Origin: Ralstonia pickettii
GTDB lineage: Bacteria; Pseudomonadota; Gammaproteobacteria; Burkholderiales; Burkholderiaceae
Length of the DNA: 64,000 bases
Reading direction: 5' to 3'
Assembly (NCBI RefSeq): GCF_030582395.1
Contig: NZ_CP104383.1
Span: 248,001 to 312,000, forward strand
Shown: piece by piece, positions 10,436 to 19,941 of the stretch
Layout: the number at the start of each line of letters is the position of its first letter
Numbering within the stretch: position 1 is the stretch's first letter
Position numbers and translations under genes: made by a program
Notes under the pieces: model-generated
Database searches by the model: none
Seen by the model: only the letters and a program-made list of their open reading frames with translations
Told to the model about the DNA's origin: nothing

Positions 10436-12834
10436 TTGCGCAGCAACCTCAGCCCGTTGCCGACCACCAGCAGGCTGGCGCCCATGTCGGCAAACACCGC
10501 CATCCACATGGTGGCCTGGCCTGTAAAGGTCAGTGCCAGGAACACGACCTTGATGCCGAGCGCCAGCGCAATGTTCTGCTTCAGCACCCCGGCCGTGGAC
10601 CGGGATAGTCGTACAAACGCCGGGAGCTTGCGCAGATCGTCGTCCATCAGCGCAACGTCGGCCGTTTCGATCGCCGTGTCCGTCCCGGCCGCGCCCATTG
10701 CGAATCCAATATCGGCCCGTGCCAGCGCCGGCGCATCGTTGATGCCATCGCCGACCATGCCGATGGTTCCTTGTGCGGATCGGCGCTCGATTTCGCGCTG
10801 CTTGTCTTCCGGCAGCAGATTACCGCGAGCCTCGTCGATACCGACCTGCTGCGCAATCGCCTCTGCGGTGTGCGGATTGTCGCCGCTCAGCATCAAAGTC
10901 TTGATGCCCAGTGCGTGCAATTCCTTGATCGCTTGGCGACTGCTGTCCTTGATGGTGTCCGCCACACCGAACAACGCGCGTACGCCGTCCTGGCCGATCA
11001 GCATCACGACCGTTTTGCCCTGGGTTTCCAGCACGGCAAGCTGTGCTTCCAATGCCGGCGAACACACGCCCAGTTCCTCGACCAGACGATGATTGCCCAG
11101 GTGATAGAGCGCACCGTTGACATGGCCCCGGACGCCGCGTCCGGGCAAGGCCGCAAAATCGGTGACGTCGCGCAGGGCTAGGCCTTGGTCCTGCGCCGCG
11201 CGGGCCACGGCCAGGGAGACGGGATGGTCGGAGCGGGCAGCCAGGCTAGCTGCCAGGATCTGGGCGGCGGACGCGTCCGCACCGTTCCAGGCCACGACGT
11301 CCGTCTGCGCTGGCTTGCCGTGCGTGATCGTGCCGGTCTTGTCGAGCGCCAACCATTTCAGCTTGCGTCCCTCTTCCAGATAGACGCCGCCCTTGATGAG
11401 GATGCCGCGCTTCGCGGCGGCCGCCAGGCCGCTCACAATGCTCACCGGCGTCGAGATCACGAGCGCGCAGGGGCAAGCAATCACGAGAAGAACTAGGGCC
11501 TTGTAGATCCAGTCCAGCCAAGTCGCACCGAAGACCAGCGGAGGGACGATGGCCACCGCAAGCGCAACCGCGAACACAATGGGCGTGTACAGCCGGGCGA
11601 ACTGGTCAACGAAGCGCTGCGTGGGCGCTCGACTGCCTTGCGCGGCCTCGACGGCGTGAATGATCCGTGCCAGTGTGGAGTCGCTTGCCGCTGCGGTGAC
11701 GCGATATTCGAACGACCCGGATTCGTTGATGGTGCCGGCGAACACGGAGTCGCCCGCTGCCTTCTCGACCGGCAGGCTCTCGCCCGTGATCGGCGCCTGA
11801 TTGACGGATGACCGCCCCTGCAGAATCGTGCCATCGAGCGCGATGCGCTCGCCCGGCTTGACCCGCACACGGCTGCCAACGGCCACGGTCTTGGCATCGA
11901 CGTCGGACCAACTGCCGTCGCTGCGCTGTACCGTGGCTGTCTCCGGGGCGAGATCCATCAGCCCCCGGATCGCATCTCGGGCGCGGTCCAGCGAACGGGC
12001 TTCGATGACCTCCGCCAAGGCGAAGAGGACCATCACCATCGCCGCTTCCGGCCAATGGCCGATCACCATCGCCCCAGTGACTGCGATCGACATGAGGGCG
12101 TTCATGTTCAGGTTGCGGTTCTTGAGCGCGATCCAGCCTTTCTTGTAGGTGGACAGCCCGCCGGTCAGGATCGCGGCCAGCGCCAGGATCACCACCACCC
12201 AATGGTTGCCACCGTTGAGCCAATACACCACTTCCGCCAGGACGGCGTTCGCGCCGGCAATGGCAAGCGGCCACCATTTGGTGGGCGCGGCATCTTGTTC
12301 GGGAAGCGGTGCTGCGGCAGAGCGGTCGCGCACCTCGGCATCGAAGCCAAGCGACTGAATGGCAGCCAGCACTTGCGGTAGCGCATCGGCAGCGTGTTGA
12401 ACGGCGAGTGTGCGTTGGACGAGATTGAACTGCATGTCTGACACGCCCGCCATGCCCGCCAGCTTGCCGCGAATCAGCGTTTCTTCGGTCGGGCAGTCCA
12501 TCTGACGAATGGTCAGGACTGTGCTCTGCCCGGCGGGGCTTTCATCGGCGCGAACCGCTCGCATGCCAACGGCTGCCAAGGCTTGCTCGATCGGCGCCGG
12601 GGATGGCAGCCGGTGCTGGACGGCCAGCGAACGCTGCATCAGGTTGAACTCAAGGTTGACCACGCCGGGCAGCGCCGCCAGCTTATTGCGAATGAGCGTT
12701 TCTTCCGTCGGGCAGTCCATGTTGTCGATCCGGTAGCGGGATCGTTTCAGGTCAACAGCCGCCGCATCGCCGTCCGCCGGCGTCACCACGTTGGTGGCAG
12801 CACAACCGCACCCCTTGGAGCCGCAATCACTCAC
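10432..12834 (-). CDS. pbrA: Pb(II)/Cd(II)/Zn(II)-exporting P-type ATPase (PbrA/CadA-like)
   Basis: An 800-aa P1B-2 ATPase, normal length for PbrA. The GTG start at 12834 follows AGGGAGGT and gives a Cys-rich N-terminus (VSDCGSKGCGC). Two HMA domains follow, each with MDCPTEET in place of the usual GMTCxxC. The membrane motif CPC (ACPCALVIS, near residue 455), DKTGTIT (near 496) and GDGINDAPA (near 696) are intact. It is transcribed divergently from pbrR under a MerR-type promoter. Pb, Cd and Zn are all possible substrates; I favour Pb/Cd from the PbrR-like regulator and the coupled PAP2 gene. Confidence 0.92.
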   Translation of the reverse strand: MSDCGSKGCGCAATNVVTPADGDAAAVDLKRSRYRIDNMDCPTEETLIRNKLAALPGVVNLEFNLMQRSLAVQHRLPSPAPIEQALAAVGMRAVRADESPAGQSTVLTIRQMDCPTEETLIRGKLAGMAGVSDMQFNLVQRTLAVQHAADALPQVLAAIQSLGFDAEVRDRSAAAPLPEQDAAPTKWWPLAIAGANAVLAEVVYWLNGGNHWVVVILALAAILTGGLSTYKKGWIALKNRNLNMNALMSIAVTGAMVIGHWPEAAMVMVLFALAEVIEARSLDRARDAIRGLMDLAPETATVQRSDGSWSDVDAKTVAVGSRVRVKPGERIALDGTILQGRSSVNQAPITGESLPVEKAAGDSVFAGTINESGSFEYRVTAAASDSTLARIIHAVEAAQGSRAPTQRFVDQFARLYTPIVFAVALAVAIVPPLVFGATWLDWIYKALVLLVIACPCALVISTPVSIVSGLAAAAKRGILIKGGVYLEEGRKLKWLALDKTGTITHGKPAQTDVVAWNGADASAAQILAASLAARSDHPVSLAVARAAQDQGLALRDVTDFAALPGRGVRGHVNGALYHLGNHRLVEELGVCSPALEAQLAVLETQGKTVVMLIGQDGVRALFGVADTIKDSSRQAIKELHALGIKTLMLSGDNPHTAEAIAQQVGIDEARGNLLPEDKQREIERRSAQGTIGMVGDGINDAPALARADIGFAMGAAGTDTAIETADVALMDDDLRKLPAFVRLSRSTAGVLKQNIALALGIKVVFLALTFTGQATMWMAVFADMGASLLVVGNGLRLLRK

Positions 12835-12871
12835 AGCACCTCCCTTTGTCGCTTGAAATGGATTGGACTCA

Positions 12872-12902
12872 AGTACACACTCTATAGCTACTATAGAGTC
12901 AA
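12872..12902 (-). promoter_or_regulatory. PbrR-type promoter/operator of pbrA
   Basis: On the minus strand a -35 TTGACT and a -10 TGTACT are separated by 19 bp, the overlong spacer typical of MerR-family promoters. The spacer region contains a perfect inverted repeat, ACTCTATAG-CTA-CTATAGAGT (12879-12899). PbrR bound here would twist the DNA to activate pbrA when metal is present. Confidence 0.88.
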
Positions 12903-12921
12903 GGGACTTCGGCCCGACATC

Positions 12922-13353
12922 ATGAACATTCAGATCGGTGAATTCGCCAAGCGCACGGCCTGCCCGATTCAAACCATCCGGTACTACGAGCGCGAAGGCC
13001 TGTTGCCGCCGCCGGACCGCAGCTCGGGCAACTTCCGGCTGTACAGCGAGCGGCACATTGAGCGGCTGCAGTTCATCCTCCACTGCCGGTCATTGGACAT
13101 GCCGCTGAACGACGTGCGGACACTCCTGCGCTACCGCGAGCGACCGGACGAGGATTGCGGCGCGGTGAACACCCTCCTGGACAAGCACATCGAGGAAGTC
13201 GAGCGGCGTATCGAGGCACTGGGGGTGTTAAAGCACCATTTGTGCGCGCTGCGCGAGACCTGTTCCGACGGGCGAGCTGCAGAAGCTTGCGGAATCCTGC
13301 AGGGGTTGTCCGAAGGTAGCGGCACGTGCACTGGAGACGGCACGCACCGCTGA
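12922..13353 (+). CDS. pbrR: PbrR-type MerR-family Pb(II)/Cd(II)-responsive regulator
   Basis: A 143-aa MerR-family activator that starts MNIQIGEFAKRTACP, very like Cupriavidus PbrR. Cysteines at residues 14 and 79 match the PbrR metal cysteines, and the C-terminal tail has Cys123 and Cys136. The helix-turn-helix and wing (TIRYYEREGLLPPP) are intact and a long dimer helix follows. It is divergent from pbrA with the operator between them. A longer frame beginning at 12583 was rejected because it runs antisense into pbrA. Confidence 0.92.
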   Translation: MNIQIGEFAKRTACPIQTIRYYEREGLLPPPDRSSGNFRLYSERHIERLQFILHCRSLDMPLNDVRTLLRYRERPDEDCGAVNTLLDKHIEEVERRIEALGVLKHHLCALRETCSDGRAAEACGILQGLSEGSGTCTGDGTHR

Positions 13354-13439
13354 CACGAAGGGGAATGGCCGAACGGGTTCGCTATGTGACCCCTTCGGCC
13401 GCATGTTTTTTGACCAGCGCGACATCTGCGTCACGAAAC

Positions 13440-13458
13440 ATGAATTACAATCATTCTC
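13440..13458 (+). promoter_or_regulatory. Fur-box-like sequence upstream of pbrT
   Basis: The 19 bp centred on CAATCATTCTC match the classical Fur consensus at about 13 of 19 positions by eye. The site lies 40 nt before the start of an FTR1-family permease gene. Iron control of this permease is an inference from sequence similarity only. Confidence 0.4.
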
Positions 13459-13497
13459 ATTTAAAGCCATTTCTCCCGCTTCGCCGGTAGGCTCTTC

Positions 13498-15426
13498 ATG
13501 CAACTGCAGCGCGTCGTCACCCTCATCCTGTTCTACCTGCTGACATCGGTTTCAAGCGCGTACGCCGACACGCTGTCCACTCAAGACAAGACCAAGCAGG
13601 TCTGGCAATTACTCGACTATCTGGCGGTCGATTACGGTCGCTCCGTCAAGGACGGCCAGGTGGCCAATGCCGATGAGTACGCCGAAATGCAGGAGTTTGC
13701 GCATGCGGCGCAGCGCCAGATTGCCGAGTTGCCGGCGGGGCCACAGACGCAAGCCTTGCTCAAGGATGCTGGCGCGTTGCGCACGCTCATCGCCGACAAG
13801 GCCGCACCCACCGTCGTCGGTGAACAGGCGCATAAGCTCGCGGACAGCTTGCTGGCCGCCTACCCGGTGCCGATGGCGCCCAGCAAGGTGCCCGACCTGA
13901 AGCATGGAGCTACGCTGTATCAAAGCCAGTGCGCGTCCTGCCATGGCAACACCGGACACGCCGATGGTCCGCTGGCCGCCAAGCTGAGCCCGCCCCCCAT
14001 AGCCCTGGCCGATCATCAGCGCGCCCAGGAGCGCAGCGTCTTCGCCCTCCAGCAGATCATCACGCGCGGTGTCGAGGGCACCTCGATGCCGAGCTTCGCG
14101 CAGCTCACTGACGATGATCGCTGGGCACTGGCCTATTTTGCGTCGACCTTGTCCTATTCCGATGCGGACCGGCAAGCCGGCGCCAAATTGTGGGCATCCC
14201 GCCCGGAGCTGCATAGCGCGGTGCCGACGCTCGCCAAGCTCAGCCAGACGCCAGAAGCGTTGCTGGCCAAGACGATCAGCCCGGATGCCGCGCGGCAATT
14301 GACCGCCTATTTGAGAAGCGCGCCGGATGTGCTGAACGCCTCCAACGCAGACAGTCTCGCAATCGCCAAGGACAAGCTCAAAGAGAGCGTAGCCGCCTTC
14401 GACCAGGGCGACAAAGCGACTGCCTCGCGCCTGGCGCTCTCCGCCTACCTCGACGGCTTCGAGCCGGTCGAACCGGCCCTGGCCGCCAAGAACCAGTCGC
14501 TGTTCCAGGACATCGAAAAAATGATGGGCCTGTATCGCAACGCGATCACTACCGGTCAGGCCGAGCAGGTACGGGACATCGCGCAGCATCTGCAGACGAT
14601 GCTGACTGAAGCCCAGGATGCACTGGGTGGCACCAACGACCCGCTGTCGACGTTCCTGGGCGCCTTGACGATCCTGCTGCGCGAGGGCCTGGAGGCACTG
14701 CTTGTCGTGGTCGCCATGATGGCCTTCCTGAAGAAGGCCGAACGCACCGACGTGCTGCCATACGTCCATGCCGGCTGGATTGTTGCGCTGGCCGCCGGTG
14801 GACTGACGTGGGCCGTCGCTACCTACCTGGTGGATTTGAGCGGTGCCAGCCGCGAGATGACCGAAGGCTTCTCGGCAATCTTTGCGGCCGTGGTCCTGCT
14901 CGGCGTGGGCATGTGGATGCACCAGAAGAGCCTGGCCGGTCGCTGGCAGGCCTATGTGAAGCAGAAGCTGTCCTCCGCGCTGAACAAGCGCTCGGCGATC
15001 ATGCTGTTCGTGCTGTCATTCGTGACGGTGTACCGCGAGGTGTTCGAGACCGTGCTGTTCTACGCCGCGCTGTGGAGCGAAGGGAACGGCATCTACCTGC
15101 TGGCCGGCTTGGGCTCCGGGATTGCGATCCTGGCGATCATCGCCGTCGTGCTGCTGCGCTCCTCGGCGCGCCTGCCGATCCGCCAGTTCTTTGCCTTCAG
15201 CTCGGCTCTGGTCGCGGTCCTGGCAGTGGTGCTGATCGGCAAGGGCGTTGCGGCGTTGCAGAAGGTTGGTTTTCTGCACATCACGCCGATTTCGATGCCG
15301 CGTATTGACGTGCTGGGGATTTACCCGTCCATGCAGACGGTGATCGCACAGGTGGCGATCTTGCTGATCATTGTGCTCAGCTTCGCGTATAACCTCCGAT
15401 CGCAGAAGGCATCGAGCAAAGCGTAG
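13498..15426 (+). CDS. pbrT: FTR1-family metal permease with N-terminal cytochrome c domain (PbrT-like)
   Basis: A 642-aa protein. A signal peptide is followed by a helical periplasmic region and a c-type haem site CASCHG (near residue 145). A C-terminal membrane part carries the two FTR1 REXXE motifs, REGLE (near 395) and REVFE (near 512). FTR1 permeases take up iron; PbrT is the lead-operon version thought to import Pb(II). It lies downstream of pbrR on the same strand. The fused cytochrome suggests electron transfer linked to transport. Confidence 0.88.
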   Translation: MQLQRVVTLILFYLLTSVSSAYADTLSTQDKTKQVWQLLDYLAVDYGRSVKDGQVANADEYAEMQEFAHAAQRQIAELPAGPQTQALLKDAGALRTLIADKAAPTVVGEQAHKLADSLLAAYPVPMAPSKVPDLKHGATLYQSQCASCHGNTGHADGPLAAKLSPPPIALADHQRAQERSVFALQQIITRGVEGTSMPSFAQLTDDDRWALAYFASTLSYSDADRQAGAKLWASRPELHSAVPTLAKLSQTPEALLAKTISPDAARQLTAYLRSAPDVLNASNADSLAIAKDKLKESVAAFDQGDKATASRLALSAYLDGFEPVEPALAAKNQSLFQDIEKMMGLYRNAITTGQAEQVRDIAQHLQTMLTEAQDALGGTNDPLSTFLGALTILLREGLEALLVVVAMMAFLKKAERTDVLPYVHAGWIVALAAGGLTWAVATYLVDLSGASREMTEGFSAIFAAVVLLGVGMWMHQKSLAGRWQAYVKQKLSSALNKRSAIMLFVLSFVTVYREVFETVLFYAALWSEGNGIYLLAGLGSGIAILAIIAVVLLRSSARLPIRQFFAFSSALVAVLAVVLIGKGVAALQKVGFLHITPISMPRIDVLGIYPSMQTVIAQVAILLIIVLSFAYNLRSQKASSKA

Positions 15427-15450
15427 TCGCTACCTTGATTTGAGAGTTCA

Positions 15451-16413
15451 ATGGCGGATATCGACAGGTATCTGCAGGCAGCGACCCGCGATCACACACG
15501 GCGCAGCTATCAGTCCGCCATCCGTCATTTCGAGCAAGAGTGGGGTGGCTTCCTGCCGGCCAGCGCCGACAGCGTTGCACGCTATCTGGCTGAGCACGCA
15601 CAGACGCTTTCCATCAACACGCTGCGCCAACGGTTGGCTGCGATCGCGCAGTGGCACGTTTCGCAGGGCTTTCCCGACCCCACGCGAGCACCGCACGTCC
15701 GCAAGGTGCTCAAGGGCATCCAGGCACTGCACCCCGCGCAGGAGCGGCGCGCCAAGCCATTGCAGCTCGCCCAGTTGGAGCAACTGGTTGCCTCGCTGGA
15801 TGCGCAGATCGCGACCGCCTCGTCTGAGGGCAACGCCCATCAACTCCAGGTGCATACCCGCAACAAGGCGCTGGTGCTGATCGGCTTCTGGCGGGGCTTC
15901 CGGTCGGACGAACTGAGTCGGCTGCAGATCGAGCACATCACGGTGGAGCCCGGCCGGGGCATGACGATTTTCCTGCCGCGCACCAAGACGGACCGCAACC
16001 ATGTCGGTACGACCCACAAGGCGCCCGCGTTGTCGCGCTTGTGCCCAGTCGCCGCCTACGAGGCCTGGTTGGCGGCGTCCGGCCTGACCGAGGGCCCCGC
16101 GTTCCGCAGGATTGACCGCTGGAGCCGAATCGCAGCCGATGGACTGCAGGCCAGCAGCATCGTGCCTTTGTTGCGCGCGCTGCTCCATCGCGCAGGACTG
16201 CCGCAATCGGACCGCTACAGCAGCCACTCACTACGACGGGGCTTTGCAACCTGGGCGAACTCGAACCAGTGGGATCTCAAGATGCTGATGGAATACGTCG
16301 GCTGGAAGGACGTACGCTCGGCCATGCGCTATATCGACGCGGCCGACCCATTTGCCCAGCATCGGATCGAAACAGCGCTGTCGGTCGCACCCCGGCCGGG
16401 CATTGCAGTCTGA
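15451..16413 (+). CDS. Tyrosine recombinase accompanying the Tn3-family transposon
   Basis: A 320-aa site-specific recombinase. Catalytic residues are visible in order: Arg in FWRGFRSDEL, Lys in RTKTDR, HSLRR (H-x-x-R), Trp in VGWKD in place of the second His, and the nucleophilic Tyr in AMRYID. It starts 24 nt after pbrT and is convergent with tnpA. By analogy with TnpI-type elements it would resolve transposon cointegrates. A general integrase role cannot be excluded. Confidence 0.85.
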   Translation: MADIDRYLQAATRDHTRRSYQSAIRHFEQEWGGFLPASADSVARYLAEHAQTLSINTLRQRLAAIAQWHVSQGFPDPTRAPHVRKVLKGIQALHPAQERRAKPLQLAQLEQLVASLDAQIATASSEGNAHQLQVHTRNKALVLIGFWRGFRSDELSRLQIEHITVEPGRGMTIFLPRTKTDRNHVGTTHKAPALSRLCPVAAYEAWLAASGLTEGPAFRRIDRWSRIAADGLQASSIVPLLRALLHRAGLPQSDRYSSHSLRRGFATWANSNQWDLKMLMEYVGWKDVRSAMRYIDAADPFAQHRIETALSVAPRPGIAV

Positions 16414-16414
16414 C

Positions 16415-16434
16415 AGGTCCGGTCTGGCGGACCT
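16415..16434. repeat. Inverted repeat between the recombinase and tnpA
   Basis: A perfect 7-bp inverted repeat, AGGTCCG...CGGACCT, with a 6-bp spacer begins two bases after the recombinase stop. There is no T-tract, so a recombinase core site (res) is as likely as a terminator. Confidence 0.4.
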
Positions 16435-16512
16435 CTGCCATTGCTTTGACGCAGTAACCTTGCATGAACCTCTAATAAACGCGATTGCGGCCGACCCGTG
16501 CCAAGCAGGACT

Positions 16513-19446
16513 TCATGCTTGGCTCGCACGCCGGCGAGGTGCCGCCTCCAACAGGGCATCCTGAAATTGGTGGATCTTGAAGCTCAAAACGCCCCGGAAA
16601 TTCACATGGGCGAAGTGTGCCGGCCCCATGCGGCGCAGCCAGTCATCGTCGATCCGTTGCCCCTTGCGCTGCCACGTATCCACCGTCGTTTGCATCCGCT
16701 CGGTATTCCAGGCAATCACCAGATTGGTCAGCAGCGAGAGCGCCCCGGAAATCGCGATCATCTCGTCCTGGCGGCGACCGCGCTCGTGTTGGACCTTACT
16801 CATATAAATCGCCCGCTGGAGATGGTGCACGGATTCACCCCGATTGAGGAGCGTGCGCAACTCGCGACGAAACTCGATGTTGCTGAAAAAGTCGCATAGG
16901 AACAGCGTGCGCAGCAGCTTGCCCAGGTGATCCGCTGCCCGGTGGATCGGGTCACCCTGGGCAGCACTGCCGAAGCGTTGCAGCGCAACGATCGCGCTCA
17001 CGCGCCCCGCGTGAATGGACGCCACCAGGCGTAGCAAGCCATCCCAGCCGTCGCGGATCGCCTTGAGGGAGACCTCGTGCGACACGGCAGCCGACAATCC
17101 CTCCGTCACCGACAGGGCACGCGGCAGGTACAGCTTGCGCTCCGACAGGTTGCGCAGCCAGGGACAGAGGTCAAAGCCAAGTAGCTTGGCCACCGCCATC
17201 CCCACGTTCGTGTAGCCATGGGTGTCGACGGCGAGCCGCAGCAGCCCACCGTCAGCGCGGGTTTCGTTGTGACGCATGACGCCTTCGATCGCCGCGCCAG
17301 TTTGGCGCTCGTTGAGCACCATCGGCTGGTTGTAGACGATCCCATGCTGATCCAGCACGTGCGTATAGACGCCAGCGGCGTGCGTGCGTCGGCGGGGATC
17401 AGCGCGCGCGTAGAACAGATGTGGGGACGTGTCCAGGCTCATGGAGTCGCTGGAGGCGAGTTGGCCGGTGCCCCATAGATCGGTGATCGGGTGCGTGCGC
17501 TGGAACTCCACCACACGTTCGTTGGCGCGGCGCAGCCGGCCGGGCATTTCCAGGGAGCGCATCGCGGTGGAGACGTGCGCGAGGTCCAACTGCGGGATCA
17601 TCGCCGCGACGCCCTTGGCATCCAGTTCGGTGCCGTGCGCGATCAGGGCTGCATAAAGGGAGACGAGTTCGTGGGCATCCCGCGCCTTGCGCGCCAACAG
17701 CACTTCACTGAAATTGGTGCGCGCATCCATCTCCAGAATCATGTCGGCAAACTGTGCGCTGCCGATGTCCTTGAACAGCAGATCTCGGGTGCGTTGAGGC
17801 GTGGTATCCGTGGTCTGCGCTTCCAATGGCGACAAATGCAGGATGCCGTCCGCGTCGATCGTAAAGTGGCCAGCCTCACGGGCCTCGTCCAGCGCAGCGA
17901 GACCCGCCTTCAAATGCTCGGTCAGGCGATCAAGATAGAGCCTCGCTTGGCTTGGCAGGCCGAGCGAAGACAGATGCCGGTCGCGGTCGACCTCCCACTG
18001 TGCCGGCGGAATCAGCAACTGGTCTCGTTCTCGAAACGACAGGCTATGGTTGATCCACACCGTGCCGCGGCGCAGCCCCTTGCGCAAACTCATTACAGCA
18101 GAGGCCTCCAAGGCACGCAGCGCGCGCTGGCGGTCCTCACCGTCGACCAGGTCGCGCCAACTGGCGCTCACTGGCACATTGCAGTCTGGCGGCAACTCCG
18201 TCATGCCCCGATCGTGCAAACCGCCAACGAGATCGAGTTGGCGCATGGCAGGATCGTTACCGTGACTGGCGAATTCCAACGCCCGCAAGGGTGTCAGGAG
18301 GTTGCGGAGTCGGTGGTGGTCTTCGGTAAGGGTTTCGCGCACGCTTGCGGCGTGACTTGCCGGCGGCCGACTGGACAGACCCTTAAGCAGCTTGCCGATG
18401 TCGGCCAGTCGGTCCTCGGCCGAGCGGCGGGTATCGTCCACCAGGGCCTTGATCTCCACCAGTTGCTGCCGGTATTCGATCGCCGAGCGGGCTTGCTTCG
18501 TCGTGGTCTTGTTGTACGCCTGCCGGACCAGGTCTGAGATACGGCGCCCGCTTTGGTACACCATGGCGTCAGTCAACTCCAGCAAGGTGACACGCAGGAA
18601 GAACACCAGTTCGAGCGTGCGCGTCGACGCTTTGAGTTCGCGGATTTTGGCGGGACGGCGGGCCTGGATACGTTGGCCGTAGGCCCGCTGTTTCTCGATG
18701 GGGACCGCGTCAAATGTCCAGGTATGCGCGCCGAGGTCCTTCAAGAAGCTGATCTTGGCCAGCATCTCGGTCATCGTTGACGGGCTGTGGCGCGCGGGTG
18801 GGGTCTTGAGCCATTCCAGCACCGTCGTGCCCGATGTGGCGTGCTGGGCAAACACCGCAGCCTCGGCCCGCAGGATCTGCTCGCGCGAGACCACCACGTC
18901 GATCATGGCCAGCAGATCCCGCTCGATGCCCGCCCAGATGGAGCGGGCCAGATCCTGCAGCGCACGCGTCGACGGGATCAGAATGCGCCGTTCGTACAAC
19001 CAGTAGTGCGCGTGCTGAAGCAGTTCCTCAACGGTCAGCGATTCGGCGGCGTCCTGACGCATCCAGGCTTCGAGTCCGGCCCATTGCTCGTCATCGAGGC
19101 GTGTCAGGCCCAGATATTGGAGGGCCCAGACCTGATGCTCATACAGCGTCGGGTATCGCTGGTAAATGGTGCGCAGCGAGGCGATCGTTGGTGTCTCGAC
19201 GGCGAGTTTTTCGCCGATATAGCGCAGCAACTGACGGGGGAGTGTGTTGAGTTGGTCCAGCGTACGGCCGCTGGCGCGCAGAAAGACCAACTGAATGGCG
19301 ACTCCAGGGCGGCTGGCGCGTCGGAACTTCTGGTTGATCGCGGCGACATCGCTAGCGGTCAACGCGAAGTAATGCTCGACGTCGAACTCCGGCAGACGCG
19401 TGGGTAGGGAGTCTCTTCCCACATAGCGAAATTCCAAGCCCGGCAT
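16513..19446 (-). CDS. tnpA: Tn3-family transposase TnpA
   Basis: A 977-aa DDE transposase, normal length for the Tn3 family. The N-terminal DNA-binding region (LPEFDVEHYFALTASD) is followed by the catalytic core. Asp in SDSMSLD (near residue 665), Asp in AVDTHGYTN (near 740) and Glu in WNTERM (near 915) fit the DDE triad. The gene starts about 130 bp inside the terminal-repeat candidate ending at 19610. It appears intact. Confidence 0.93.
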   Translation of the reverse strand: MPGLEFRYVGRDSLPTRLPEFDVEHYFALTASDVAAINQKFRRASRPGVAIQLVFLRASGRTLDQLNTLPRQLLRYIGEKLAVETPTIASLRTIYQRYPTLYEHQVWALQYLGLTRLDDEQWAGLEAWMRQDAAESLTVEELLQHAHYWLYERRILIPSTRALQDLARSIWAGIERDLLAMIDVVVSREQILRAEAAVFAQHATSGTTVLEWLKTPPARHSPSTMTEMLAKISFLKDLGAHTWTFDAVPIEKQRAYGQRIQARRPAKIRELKASTRTLELVFFLRVTLLELTDAMVYQSGRRISDLVRQAYNKTTTKQARSAIEYRQQLVEIKALVDDTRRSAEDRLADIGKLLKGLSSRPPASHAASVRETLTEDHHRLRNLLTPLRALEFASHGNDPAMRQLDLVGGLHDRGMTELPPDCNVPVSASWRDLVDGEDRQRALRALEASAVMSLRKGLRRGTVWINHSLSFRERDQLLIPPAQWEVDRDRHLSSLGLPSQARLYLDRLTEHLKAGLAALDEAREAGHFTIDADGILHLSPLEAQTTDTTPQRTRDLLFKDIGSAQFADMILEMDARTNFSEVLLARKARDAHELVSLYAALIAHGTELDAKGVAAMIPQLDLAHVSTAMRSLEMPGRLRRANERVVEFQRTHPITDLWGTGQLASSDSMSLDTSPHLFYARADPRRRTHAAGVYTHVLDQHGIVYNQPMVLNERQTGAAIEGVMRHNETRADGGLLRLAVDTHGYTNVGMAVAKLLGFDLCPWLRNLSERKLYLPRALSVTEGLSAAVSHEVSLKAIRDGWDGLLRLVASIHAGRVSAIVALQRFGSAAQGDPIHRAADHLGKLLRTLFLCDFFSNIEFRRELRTLLNRGESVHHLQRAIYMSKVQHERGRRQDEMIAISGALSLLTNLVIAWNTERMQTTVDTWQRKGQRIDDDWLRRMGPAHFAHVNFRGVLSFKIHQFQDALLEAAPRRRASQA

Positions 19447-19572
19447 CTTGTGCCCCCGTCAAGGTGGCGCGATCCGAAATCGCGGGCGAATATCGTACTC
19501 CCGAAGTCACTGGAGGGCAGCAGACAATTGTCGGCAGAGACCTGGGGCCCTTATGAATAAAGGCTCTGCGGG

Positions 19573-19610
19573 GAAACCGTAAGAAAATGCACGAAAAGGA
19601 CAATTACCCC
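19573..19610 (-). repeat. Candidate 38-bp Tn3-family terminal inverted repeat (right end)
   Basis: Read on the minus strand, the sequence starts GGGGTAATTGTCC and ends near ACGGTTTC. It has the GGGG start and about 38-bp size of Tn3-family ends. It lies just outside the N-terminal side of tnpA, where such an end is expected, and abuts a gene whose stop codon is formed by the repeat itself. The partner repeat was not found in the window. Confidence 0.65.
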
Positions 19611-19877
19611 GCAAACTGCGGAAACAACGTGGCCAGCGCCTGCTGATCGGTTTCGACGAACGTGCGCAGGCCATCCATCGCGACGACCAGTTGGTGATCA
19701 AACATGTCCGCTTCATCCGACAGATCAACGCGGACCGAGGCCTTGAAGGCTGCGAGCGCCTTCTCGCGCGTCACGTCTGCCCCCATCCAGCCCAGACTGC
19801 GAATGAACGTGTGCACTTCTTTTTTTCTGTGGGAGAAGCCGTTCAGCATCGACGGCTGAGATTTGAATCGTAGTCAT
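19604..19877 (-). pseudogene. Resident gene truncated at its 3' end by the transposon
   Basis: The open frame from 19849 (81 aa, EVHTFIRSLGWMGADVTREKA...) ends in QFAG and a TAA that belongs to the transposon end (GGGGTAA). The original C-terminus is therefore lost. A better-looking start, MTTIQISAVDAERL at 19877, is in another frame and joins this one only across a run of seven A residues, so a frameshift or slippage is also possible. No family was recognised. Confidence 0.55.
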
Positions 19878-19888
19878 TTCGATATCTC

Positions 19889-19924
19889 AAAAAAAAAATG
19901 GTCCGCCTCTGGTGAGAGCGGACC
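19889..19924 (-). terminator. Intrinsic terminator after the SbcC-like gene
   Basis: On the minus strand a GGTCCGC...GCGGACC stem is followed by a run of ten T residues. It ends the SbcC/SbcD-like transcription unit. Confidence 0.9.
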
Positions 19925-19941
19925 AATATGGTTGGTGGAAC

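Larger units (their letters stand above)
1..19610. mobile_element. Right part of a Tn3-family copper/lead-resistance transposon
   Basis: The block runs from the truncated Cu ATPase at the window edge through the cus and pbr genes and the recombinase to tnpA and the end repeat at 19610. No second end repeat was found inside it, so the whole metal block is probably one transposon whose left end lies outside the window. Nested elements cannot be excluded. Confidence 0.6.

Noticed and set aside
17491..18537. A long open frame antisense to tnpA
   Set aside because: It is a high-GC shadow frame. The minus-strand TnpA has full family motifs across the same DNA.
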